This document shows positions 45,823 to 53,555 of a stretch of 64,000 bases of DNA, one piece after another. The DNA is taken from NCBI RefSeq assembly GCF_001713355.1, contig NZ_CP016448.1, positions 1,116,001 through 1,180,000 on the forward strand. The letters run 5' to 3'. The stretch is from Methyloversatilis sp. RAC08 (lineage in GTDB: Bacteria; Pseudomonadota; Gammaproteobacteria; Burkholderiales; Rhodocyclaceae). Under the pieces are notes generated by a model that was given only the letters and a program-made list of their open reading frames with translations, was not told the DNA's origin and searched no databases. Both the position numbers and the translations under genes were made by a program. How positions within the stretch are numbered: the first letter of the stretch is position 1; each line of letters opens with the position of its first letter.

Positions 45823-47498
45823 CCATCGCCTGCGGACGTTTCGATCCGCACGCCCGCGATGGCGAGGCGCTCGCACTGCATGGCGACTGGGCCTGGCTTG
45901 CCTGCGTGCGCGGGCAGGCGGCCATCGCCGGCACGCTGTTCGGAATGCAGGACGCCACGGGCGACGGTCTGCTTCAGGGCGTGGCAGCGCTGCCGGACGG
46001 CCGCTATGCGATGGTCGCCTGCGATGCGGGGGAAGGTCGCCTCGTACTGGCACGCGATCCGGCCGGTTCGGTCGGCCTGTTCTGGCATCGCGACCGCAAC
46101 GGCTGCATCCATTTCGCGACACGGCTCGATCTACTTGTCGCACGCTGTCAGACAGCACCCGTGCTATCGGACAGCGGCCTGCACGAATACCTGCGCTTTC
46201 TCGACATCGCCGCGCCGAATACGATCTACGAGGGCATCCACGCCCTGGCTGCGGGCTGTGCGATGCGCTTCGACGCGCAGGGAGGGCATGCCGCACCGCC
46301 CCCGGCGACGGCAGCCGACGCGCCGCCCGACTACGGCGCCGCCTGCGATGCGGTCGAGACGAGCCTGAGCGCCGCCATCGCCCGACGGCTCGACGGCTCG
46401 CCGGCACCCGGCTGCTTTCTGAGCGGCGGCATCGACTCCGCTCTGCTGTGTGCGCTGGCCCGGCACAGCGGTTTTCCCGTCAAGGCCTTCACCGTCGGCT
46501 TCGACACGCCTTCGCTCGACGAGTCGGCCACCGCGGCGCAGGTGGCCCGTCACCTCGGTGTCGAACATCACATCGTGCGTCCGGACATCGAGGCGCTGGA
46601 AAGCAGCTTTCATCGCGCCCACGCGCAGGCCGAACAACCGTACTGCGATCCGGCAGGCATGCCGACCCGGCTTGCGTTCGAAGCCTGCATGCAGCACGCG
46701 GACCGGGTGCTCGACGGCACCGGCGCCGAAGCGCTGGCCGGCGAAATGCCGGCGCGCTGGCGCCGCTTGGCACATGACTGGATCGCCCCCTGGCCGCCGG
46801 CTCTCAGGCGTGCAGGCGCTTCGCTGCTGCACGCCCTGCCCGGTCTCGGCGGCTACGCGCGCATGTTCGATTTCGATGCACCGCAGGATCTGTTCATCCG
46901 CTGGCAGGGCTTCACGCCGAACGACATCGAAAGTCTGACCGGCCGAGCACCCGATCTGTCCGTGACGAACTTCCATCGCCAGTACGAGGCGCTGCGCGAT
47001 GCCTCGCACCTGATGCGTCAGTCGGTACTGCAGGGTCTGGCCCTGCCGGACGACCGCCTGCAGCAGGCAGCGCTGGCAACCGGACTGCGCGTCGAACAGC
47101 CGTTCGGCGACCCGGCGGTCGCCGCCCTGCTGCGGGCATTGCCAGCGGACTGGTGCTGGCGCCCCGAGCGCCCGAAGCGCCTGTTGCGCGACTTGCTTGC
47201 GCGGCATGTGCCGGAGGACATCTGGAACACGCCCAAACGCGGTTTCAACATCGATCTGATCCGCGTGCTGCGCCATCGAGAATGCCGCCTCGTGCGCCGC
47301 TATCTGGGCGATGCGGCGGACATTGAACGCCTGCCGCTGGACGTCATCGAAGTCGCACGCTGGCGCGACCGTTTTCTGGCCGGCGACGACGCAGCCGCAC
47401 ACCGCGTGTGGGCGTTGCTGAATCTCTCCGCGTGGCTCGCACAGCGCGCCAGTGCGGCATCTGCCCTCGCCGGTGACACGTTGCCTCGGCTACAGTAG
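45819..47498 (+). CDS. Asparagine-synthase-like amidotransferase, copy 1
   Basis: Protein of 559 residues with an N-terminal Ntn-amidotransferase-like half and a C-terminal ATP-pyrophosphatase half. The PP-loop SGGIDS is at 202-207. The start is GTG 45819, overlapping the upstream stop (GTGA), and the sequence begins MTIACGRFDP. The presumed catalytic Cys is therefore residue 5, not residue 2 as in AsnB, so it would need removal of four residues or works without glutaminase activity. Such proteins in EPS loci may amidate uronic acids, which would match the TviB-like dehydrogenase. Its real acceptor is unknown. Confidence 0.8.
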   Translation: MTIACGRFDPHARDGEALALHGDWAWLACVRGQAAIAGTLFGMQDATGDGLLQGVAALPDGRYAMVACDAGEGRLVLARDPAGSVGLFWHRDRNGCIHFATRLDLLVARCQTAPVLSDSGLHEYLRFLDIAAPNTIYEGIHALAAGCAMRFDAQGGHAAPPPATAADAPPDYGAACDAVETSLSAAIARRLDGSPAPGCFLSGGIDSALLCALARHSGFPVKAFTVGFDTPSLDESATAAQVARHLGVEHHIVRPDIEALESSFHRAHAQAEQPYCDPAGMPTRLAFEACMQHADRVLDGTGAEALAGEMPARWRRLAHDWIAPWPPALRRAGASLLHALPGLGGYARMFDFDAPQDLFIRWQGFTPNDIESLTGRAPDLSVTNFHRQYEALRDASHLMRQSVLQGLALPDDRLQQAALATGLRVEQPFGDPAVAALLRALPADWCWRPERPKRLLRDLLARHVPEDIWNTPKRGFNIDLIRVLRHRECRLVRRYLGDAADIERLPLDVIEVARWRDRFLAGDDAAAHRVWALLNLSAWLAQRASAASALAGDTLPRLQ

Positions 47499-47531
47499 CG
47501 CCCATTCAGCCTTTGCCCGCATCCGGCACGC

Positions 47532-48758
47532 ATGAGCCTGCACCGCGCACACAGCACCCTTCATCCGCAGGACGGCACAGCCGCTCCGGCCAACGCGCCG
47601 CCGAGCCTGCGAATACTGATGTACTCGACCTATTTCCCGCCCGAGTTCAGCGGTGCCGCACAGCAGGCCCTGATGCTCGCGCGTCAGTTGCGCCGGCTCG
47701 GACATCACGTCGAGTTCGTCACGGTGCGCTGGCGTGATCTGCCTGAAGACGATGTCGTCGACGGTTTTCCGGTCAAGCGCCTGTACGCCGGCCGACGCCG
47801 CAAGCATCGCGAACTGCGGCTGTGGTTCAACCTGTGCGCGTATGTCTGGAAACGTCGTCGCGACTTCGACCTGCTGCACAGCCACGGCGCCTACTACACC
47901 AACTCCATCGTCGGTCCGCTGGCCCGCGCTGCAGGTCTGAAATCCATCGTCAAGGCAAGTCTGGCGAACGATGACCTGTACAGCATCGGGCGCACGGTGT
48001 CGGGCCGCCTGCACCTCGCTCTGCTGCGCCGGGTCGATGCCTGCGTCGCGATCAGCCGCGACCTGGTGCGCGAGTTCAGCGATTGCGGCGTGCCGTCGCA
48101 ACGTATCCACTATCTGCCCAACGGGGTCGACACGGCGCTGTTTCATCCGGTCGATGCGGCGGAGCGCCAGCGCGCCCGCGCGCGGCTCGATCTGCCGTCG
48201 GACCGGCCGCTCGCGCTGTACGCCGGCGTCATGGACGATCGAAAGAACATCGAATGGCTGGCGCGGCAATGGGTGGCGCAGGATGCGTTCGGTACCGATG
48301 CACTGCTGCTGGCGATCGGCCCGCAGAGCCGCGAGGATACGAGCGGCGAACTGATCGGGCGACTGCGCGGCCTGCAGACGGAGGCACCGCGGCATTTCTG
48401 CCTGCGGGCACACGCGACGGATATCGACGACTACCTGCGCGCGGCCGATGTGCTGGTGCTGCCGTCGCATCGTGAAGGGTTGCCGAATGTCGTGCTGGAG
48501 GCGATGGCCAGCGGTCTGCCCTGCGTCGCGGCCGATGTCAGCGGCACGCGCGACCTCGTGCAGGACGGCCGCACGGGCTACACCTACCAGCCCGACGACG
48601 CGACGGCCCTGGCCAGTGCCGTCATCGGCGCCCTGTCACCCGGTGGTCGCGATCTGGGTCGCAATGGCCGTCGCATCGCGGAAGACAGTTTTTCGCTGGA
48701 ATCGGTTGCACATGATTACAGCCGGCTCTATACCGATTTGCTGGCGGCCAAAGAATGA
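47532..48758 (+). CDS. Glycosyltransferase family 4 (GT-B fold)
   Basis: Retaining GT-B transferase of 408 residues. The N-terminal domain has LMYSTYFPPEFSGAAQQALM and LHSHGAYYTNS. The C-terminal donor-binding domain has YLPNGVDTALFHP, LYAGVMDDRKNIEWLA and the E(x7)E region SHREGLPNVVLEAMASGLP. Thirty-three bases follow the previous gene. It likely adds a hexose to the repeat unit. Confidence 0.88.
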   Translation: MSLHRAHSTLHPQDGTAAPANAPPSLRILMYSTYFPPEFSGAAQQALMLARQLRRLGHHVEFVTVRWRDLPEDDVVDGFPVKRLYAGRRRKHRELRLWFNLCAYVWKRRRDFDLLHSHGAYYTNSIVGPLARAAGLKSIVKASLANDDLYSIGRTVSGRLHLALLRRVDACVAISRDLVREFSDCGVPSQRIHYLPNGVDTALFHPVDAAERQRARARLDLPSDRPLALYAGVMDDRKNIEWLARQWVAQDAFGTDALLLAIGPQSREDTSGELIGRLRGLQTEAPRHFCLRAHATDIDDYLRAADVLVLPSHREGLPNVVLEAMASGLPCVAADVSGTRDLVQDGRTGYTYQPDDATALASAVIGALSPGGRDLGRNGRRIAEDSFSLESVAHDYSRLYTDLLAAKE

Positions 48759-48812
48759 AGACGCACCTCAACGATTCGATCGGGCGCTGCGTCCGCAATG
48801 AAAGGGATGACG

Positions 48813-50681
48813 ATGAGCAAGATATGCGGCTGGCTTGAAGGTGCCCGACCGCCACCGGCGAAGGTGGACGACCCGGTATCCGGCGTACAACGCATGGCGC
48901 AGCGGCTCGGCGGTCTGTCCAGCTCGAGCGTTCAGTATCGATTGAACGCCGGTGCGGCGGTCGCGGTGCGCGCCCATCCGGGCGCCATCGAAGTGTGCAA
49001 GGACGGCGCGCTGCTGATCGCGCTGGCGGGGCGCCCGACATGGTCCGATGCCGACCTGCAGGCGCGCGCAGCGCACACCGGCATGGCGCAGTCGGTGCTC
49101 CACACCTGGCGCGAACGCGGTCCGGCCCTGCTCGGCGCCCTGCACGGTTCGTTCTCGCTCTCCGTGCTCGACAGCGATCGCGAAGAAGGCCTGCTCGCCA
49201 TCGACCGGGTTGGCACGCACACGCTTTGCTATGCACAGCGCGGTTCGACACTGGTTTTCGGCGCTAATGCCGACGCGGTGACCGCACATCCGGCGGTGCG
49301 GCCGGACATCGATCCGCAGGCCCTCTACGATTACGTTTACAGCCACATGGTGCCGGCGCCGGCCACCATCTACCGTGACGTGTTCAAGCTGCTGCCGGCG
49401 CAGTATGTCCATCTGCTCGCGGGCGAGCTCAAGACCGGTTTCTACTGGACGATGCCCTACGCGGACGACACGCCGGACGATTACGCCCGTTACGCGGCGG
49501 AGTTCCGCGAACTGCTCGAAAATTCGGTGCGCGATGCCGGCACCGGCGACCCTGTCGGTGCCTTCCTCAGCGGCGGCACCGACAGTTCGACCGTGGCCGG
49601 CATGATGGCGCGCGTGGCCGGTCGCGGCCCGGACACCTATTCGATCGGTTTCGATGCGGACGGCTTCGACGAGATGGAATTCGCGCGCATTGCGGCGGGA
49701 CATTTCGGTTGTCGCACTCACGAGTACTATGTGACGCCATCGGATGTGGCCACCGCGATTCCGAAGATCGCTGCCCTTTACGACGAGCCCTTCGGCAACG
49801 CATCTGCAGTGCCGACCTATTTCTGCGCGCAGATGGCGCGTGCCGACGGACGGTCGCTGATGCTGGCCGGAGACGGCGGCGACGAAATCTTCGGCGGCAA
49901 CGCGCGCTACGCCGATCAGGAGGTATTCGAGCGCTACGGCAGCGTGCCGGCGCCGCTGCGCGCCCTGCTCAACGGCAGCGTCGGTCACCTTCCCGATGCG
50001 CTGGCGGTGGGCGTGCTGCGCAAGGCACGCAATTACGTCAAGCGCGCGAGCATCCCGCTGCCCGACCGCATGGAGGTGTTCAACCACGTCGAGCGTGAAG
50101 GGGCCGAAACCATTCTTCCGGCCGGACTGCTGCGCGGCATCGATACCGCACGACCGCTGAAGTTCGCACGCGAGGTGTATGGTCGGACGCAGTCGCAGGC
50201 CATGGTCAACCGCATGATGCATCTCGACCTCAAGCAGACGCTGGCCGACAGCGACTTGCGCAAGGTGTCCGGCATGTGCGAACTGGCCGACATAGATGTG
50301 CGGTACCCGCTGCTCGACGAGCGCCTGATGGCGTTTTCGGCCAAACTGCCGGCGGACTACAAGGTACGCAACGGACAGTTGCGCTGGTTCTTCAAGGACG
50401 CGCTGAAGGATTTCCTCCCCCAGGCCACGATCACGAAGTCCAAGCACGGCTTTGGTCTGCCCTTCGGGCTGTGGATGCAGCAGGACCCGCAACTGGGTCG
50501 CATGGCGGCACAGTCGCTGGACGCGCTGGCGCAGCGTGGCATCGTTCAGCCGACCTTCGTCGCTCATCTGCTGGAGCGTCATCGCAGCGAGCATGCGTCC
50601 TACTACGGCGTGATGATATGGGTGCTGATGATGCTGGAGCAATGGCTCGAAGCGCACCCGGACGCCTCGCTGGATACCTGA
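48813..50681 (+). CDS. Asparagine-synthase-like amidotransferase, copy 2
   Basis: Protein of 622 residues with an N-terminal glutaminase-like domain (DRVGTHTLCYAQRGSTLVFG) and a C-terminal synthetase domain with PP-loop SGGTDS at 253-258, LAGDGGDEIFGGNARY and SKHGFGLPFGLW. ATG 48813 has AAAGGG six bases upstream and is preferred to ATG 48798. It starts MSKICGWLEG, so the presumed nucleophile Cys is residue 5, as in copy 1. Exosortase-A loci commonly contain amidotransferases of this fold. Uronate amidation is the most attractive role but remains an inference. Confidence 0.84.
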   Translation: MSKICGWLEGARPPPAKVDDPVSGVQRMAQRLGGLSSSSVQYRLNAGAAVAVRAHPGAIEVCKDGALLIALAGRPTWSDADLQARAAHTGMAQSVLHTWRERGPALLGALHGSFSLSVLDSDREEGLLAIDRVGTHTLCYAQRGSTLVFGANADAVTAHPAVRPDIDPQALYDYVYSHMVPAPATIYRDVFKLLPAQYVHLLAGELKTGFYWTMPYADDTPDDYARYAAEFRELLENSVRDAGTGDPVGAFLSGGTDSSTVAGMMARVAGRGPDTYSIGFDADGFDEMEFARIAAGHFGCRTHEYYVTPSDVATAIPKIAALYDEPFGNASAVPTYFCAQMARADGRSLMLAGDGGDEIFGGNARYADQEVFERYGSVPAPLRALLNGSVGHLPDALAVGVLRKARNYVKRASIPLPDRMEVFNHVEREGAETILPAGLLRGIDTARPLKFAREVYGRTQSQAMVNRMMHLDLKQTLADSDLRKVSGMCELADIDVRYPLLDERLMAFSAKLPADYKVRNGQLRWFFKDALKDFLPQATITKSKHGFGLPFGLWMQQDPQLGRMAAQSLDALAQRGIVQPTFVAHLLERHRSEHASYYGVMIWVLMMLEQWLEAHPDASLDT

Positions 50682-50685
50682 CACC

Positions 50686-51864
50686 ATGAACTCCAACACA
50701 ATCCGGCAGGATGCCCGCTATCTGGTGCTGACCGAGCTGTTCCAGCCGACCAAGGGCGGCACCGCAGTCTGGTTCGACGAGGTCTACCGCCGCCTGGGCG
50801 GCGCCGGCACGCACATTCTGACCGCCGATGTGCCGGGCGCCGCCGAACACGACCGCCTGAGTCCGAACACAGTTCACCGCCTGGCGTTGAAGCGGTACCC
50901 ATGGATACGCCCCGAATCGCTGCCGGTTTACCTGGAATTCTTCCTGAAAACGCTGGCCGTGGGCTGGCGCAATCCGGTGACGCAGATCCACGCCGGCCGC
51001 GTGTTGCCGGAAGGACTGGTTGCCGTGCGCGCCGGGCGCCTGCTGAAGCGGCCGGTGGTGATCTATGCACACGGCGAAGAAATCACGACCTGGCGGCAGC
51101 CGCGCCGCGTCAAGGCGATGAAAGAAGCCTATTGCGGCGCTGACATGGTGATCGCGAACAGCGACTTCACGCGCGGACTGCTGCTCGATATGGGCGTGAC
51201 TCCAGGTAACGTAGTCATCATCCATCCCGGCGTCGACACCGAGCGCTTCCGCCCCGGCCTGGATGGTTCGGCTCTACGCGCTTCACTCGGCCTGAAGCCG
51301 GAATCGCTGCTCATCCTGTCGGTCGGTCGGCTGACGCGGCGCAAGGGCTTCGACTACGTGATGCAATCGGTACCCGAACTCGTGGCTCGCGGGCTAGATG
51401 TACATCACGCTGTGATCGGCAAGGGCGAGGATGCCGATTACCTGGCCGACATCCGCGCCCGCTCGGGCATGCCGGAGCGGCTTCATCTGCTCGGCGGCGC
51501 AAGCGCCGAGGATCTACCGCTGTGGTACGCCGCCTGCGACCTCTTTGCGATGCCCAATCGAGATGTCGGTGCCGACACTGAGGGCTTCGGCATGGTGTAC
51601 ATCGAAGCAGCCGCCTGCGGCAGAACCTCGCTGGCCGGCAGCGCCGGCGGAACCGGTGCGGCTGTGCTCGATGGCAAAACCGGCCTGCGCTGCAACGGCA
51701 ATTCGCTCGCATCGGTCACGGCGGGTTTGTATCAGTTGCTGAACCAAAGCACCGGCTTCGGTGCCGCTTGTGCGGCACGCGCCCAGGAACGCGCGCATCG
51801 CGAATTCTCATGGATGGCTGTCATGCAGCGGACAGAGGCACTTTGTCGGAAGCTAGACAGATGA
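50686..51864 (+). CDS. Glycosyltransferase family 4 (GT-B fold)
   Basis: GT-B transferase of 392 residues: YLVLTELFQPTKGGTAVWFDE at the N-terminus split over two elements, VIYAHGEEITTWRQP, VIIHPGVDTERFRPG, LLILSVGRLTRRKGFDYVM and the donor-site EGFGMVYIEAAACG. It begins four bases after the amidotransferase and is the last intact gene of the plus-strand operon. The pattern resembles PimB/mannosyltransferase-like proteins, but the sugar is unknown. Confidence 0.87.
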   Translation: MNSNTIRQDARYLVLTELFQPTKGGTAVWFDEVYRRLGGAGTHILTADVPGAAEHDRLSPNTVHRLALKRYPWIRPESLPVYLEFFLKTLAVGWRNPVTQIHAGRVLPEGLVAVRAGRLLKRPVVIYAHGEEITTWRQPRRVKAMKEAYCGADMVIANSDFTRGLLLDMGVTPGNVVIIHPGVDTERFRPGLDGSALRASLGLKPESLLILSVGRLTRRKGFDYVMQSVPELVARGLDVHHAVIGKGEDADYLADIRARSGMPERLHLLGGASAEDLPLWYAACDLFAMPNRDVGADTEGFGMVYIEAAACGRTSLAGSAGGTGAAVLDGKTGLRCNGNSLASVTAGLYQLLNQSTGFGAACAARAQERAHREFSWMAVMQRTEALCRKLDR

Positions 51865-51922
51865 ATCGGCACCGCCCGCAACTCATCGCGACGACGTACG
51901 CGAAGCGGCGGAGATAGACTCC

Positions 51923-51970
51923 ATGGATTTCGCGTCCGTCACCGTGCTCACCTCGGTCTTCAACGGCTAA
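51923..51970 (+). pseudogene. 5' stub of a glycosyltransferase family 2 gene
   Basis: A good ribosome binding site (GGAGA, seven bases before the ATG) precedes MDFASVTVLTSVFNG and then a TAA. The peptide is the exact start of a family-2 transferase, stopping at the asparagine-glycine of the nucleotide-binding loop. The remainder is missing and not found on the other side of the IS region, so the gene was removed during IS-related rearrangement. Confidence 0.75.
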
Positions 51971-52079
51971 TTCTGCTGTGCCAGGAGTTAAGCCAGCTTC
52001 GGCAGCACAAGTGGCAGTGCGCAGTGAAGCGTGACGATAGAGGCCACGTTAGCTACGCCCCTCCGAACTGGGGTTGCCT

Positions 52080-52178
52080 GAATCGCCCCGGGTTTGAACT
52101 GACCCCCAGAAGTCGGACAAACTTCGAGGGGGTTTCATGAAAAAGTATCAAACAAAGTTCAAGCTCAAAGTGGTCAAG
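52080..52178 (+). repeat. IS end fragment, left copy of an inverted pair
   Basis: About 99 bases, from GAATCGCCCCGGGTTTGAAC through the start of a transposase frame (ATG 52137), are nearly identical in inverted orientation to 57940-58036. The main difference is GAGGGGG here against GAGGG there. The sequence TGAACTGACCCCC within it looks like the terminal inverted repeat of an IS3-family element. Confidence 0.85.
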
Positions 52179-52219
52179 TGGAGTTGCCCCCATCCGGTGG
52201 ACGGTTTGTGGTTTGAGAA

Positions 52220-53179
52220 TCAAGCCGTGTGATCGTACTCGATGGCAGGGCTATCCACGGGGCCGCCGCCGGCCCCACCCAGGCCGGGGGCGAGCGGCCC
52301 GGTGGGTAACCCGGGTTTGTCGGGATTCGCTTGAGCCGCGCGATGTTTCTCCTCGTAGTTCATCGGCGAGAGATAGCCCAGCGCCGAATGTCGCCGGCGC
52401 GGGTTGTACCAGCCCTCGATCCATGTGAAGACGGCCAGACGCGCTTCGGTCTTGGTCCGGAAGGTCTTGCGGTCGATCAGTTCGCACTCCAGGCTGGCAA
52501 AGAAGCTCTCGGCCATTGCGTTGTCGTAGGCGTCACCAACCGTGCCCATCGATGGGCGCACGCCCATTTCGCGACAGCGCTTGCCGAATGCCAGCGATGC
52601 GTCCTGGCTCCCCTGATCGCTGTGATGGATGACGCTCTCGGGCTTGCGGCTGCCCAGCGCCATATCCAGCGCGCTGAGTACGAGTTCGGCGCGCATGTGC
52701 TCACCGATCGACCAGCCGACGACGCGCCAGCTCCACACATCGATAACAGTCGCCAGATAAATGAAGCCCTGCCAGGTGGGCACGTAGGCCATGTCGACCA
52801 CCCACAACTGGTTCGGCGCATCCGCCACGAACCGCCGCTTGACCAGATCGGGCGCCGGGCCGCGATCCGGATGCCGTTGTGTGGTGACCGTAAAGCCGCG
52901 CCTGCTGCTTACGCCACGCAAACCCTCAAGGCGCATGAGCCGTGCAATGCGCTTGTGGCTCACCCGCTCACCCTGTTCGAGCAACTCGGCGCGCACGCGT
53001 GGGCGTCCGTAGGTCGCATCCGATGCACTGTGAATCGCCCGGATGCGTTCGGTCAGCACGGCGTTGGCCATGCGTCGCGGACTCGCCGCCCGAGTACTCC
53101 AAACGTAAAGGCCGCTGGCCGAGATACGCAGGACGCAGTACATCGTGCGTACAGGAAAGTCGGCCTGGTTCGCCATCAC
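52220..53179 (-). CDS. IS3-family transposase OrfB (DDE integrase domain)
   Basis: Protein of 319 residues with a helix-turn-helix HTH_21-type region (AIHSASDATYGRPRVRAEL) and the rve catalytic core. The DDE residues are in WVVDMAYVP, IHHSDQGSQ and AMAESFFASLE. NPRRRHSALGYLSP closes the core as usual. The frame continues upstream without a stop towards orfA, in keeping with a programmed frameshift producing OrfAB. The Pro/Gly-rich C-terminal tail is longer than typical. Confidence 0.9.
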   Translation of the reverse strand: MMANQADFPVRTMYCVLRISASGLYVWSTRAASPRRMANAVLTERIRAIHSASDATYGRPRVRAELLEQGERVSHKRIARLMRLEGLRGVSSRRGFTVTTQRHPDRGPAPDLVKRRFVADAPNQLWVVDMAYVPTWQGFIYLATVIDVWSWRVVGWSIGEHMRAELVLSALDMALGSRKPESVIHHSDQGSQDASLAFGKRCREMGVRPSMGTVGDAYDNAMAESFFASLECELIDRKTFRTKTEARLAVFTWIEGWYNPRRRHSALGYLSPMNYEEKHRAAQANPDKPGLPTGPLAPGLGGAGGGPVDSPAIEYDHTA

Positions 53180-53500
53180 GAGTTCGAAGAGGTCGGAGAA
53201 CCCACATCGCTCTTTCTGGCAAACCAGGCCGTAGCCTTTGCCAAAATGTCGAGCTCCATTTTGAGCTGGCGTTTCTTCCGGCGCAGCCGGCTCAGCTCGT
53301 CCCGTTCGGCGCTACTCAGCCCCCCCCTTGCCGGGCAAGGGCTTGCCGGCGTCTCGTGCGGCCTGGGCGACCCAGTTGATGATCGTCTGGCTGGTCGGAC
53401 CGAACTCACTCGATAACTCGGCCGGATGGCGGCCGGCCTGTGCAAGTTCGATGATCTGTTGGCGGAATTCCGCCGGGTACGGCGCTCTTGTCTTTGGCAT
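53176..53500 (-). pseudogene. IS3-family OrfA with an internal frame change at a G8 run
   Basis: OrfA starts MPKTRAPYPAEF and has a helix-turn-helix (ELSSEFGPTSQTIINWV), then reaches GKPLPGKGG. In the frame as read it stops at once (AE, TAG). The expected continuation, LSSAERDELSRLRRKKRQL and a leucine-zipper-like segment, is in another frame after a run of eight G (53320-53327 on the plus strand as C). Seven would restore a ~107-residue OrfA. It could be a mutation, a sequence error, or a slippage site. Confidence 0.8.
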
Positions 53501-53555
53501 CTCGGACTCCTTCTCCCATAAGGGTCGGGTGTCCACCGAAAAGGGTCAACTTCAG

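Larger units (their letters stand above)
51865..52184. other. Junction between the truncated operon and IS material
   Basis: After the family-4 gene comes the 15-codon stub of a family-2 transferase (51923-51970), then about 110 bases with no recognisable coding content, then a fragment of an IS3-type element end (52080-52178), including ATG 52137 of its transposase. That frame reads MKKYQTKFKLKVVK and is cut by the next IS at 52185. Confidence 0.7.
52185..53548 (-). mobile_element. IS3-family insertion sequence, nearly complete
   Basis: Element of 1364 bases with imperfect terminal inverted repeats TGCCCCCATCCGGTGGAC (52185-52202) and, on the minus strand, TGACCCTTTTCGGTGGAC (53548-53531), both with TG at the outer end. 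It carries orfA and orfB on the minus strand. The bases flanking the ends (AGT left, ACT right) are not direct repeats, so either the ends are misplaced by a few bases or one flank was rearranged. It has interrupted another IS fragment on its left and abuts the stop of a GT-C gene on its right. Confidence 0.85.

Noticed and set aside
44881-50699. Long minus-strand frames opposite the glycosyltransferase and amidotransferase genes
   Set aside because: They lie antisense to genes with recognisable active-site motifs and have arginine-rich or histidine-rich shadow sequence.
52181-53552. Target-site duplication around the IS3-family element
   Set aside because: The three or four bases on each side differ (AGT against ACT), so no duplication can be claimed.
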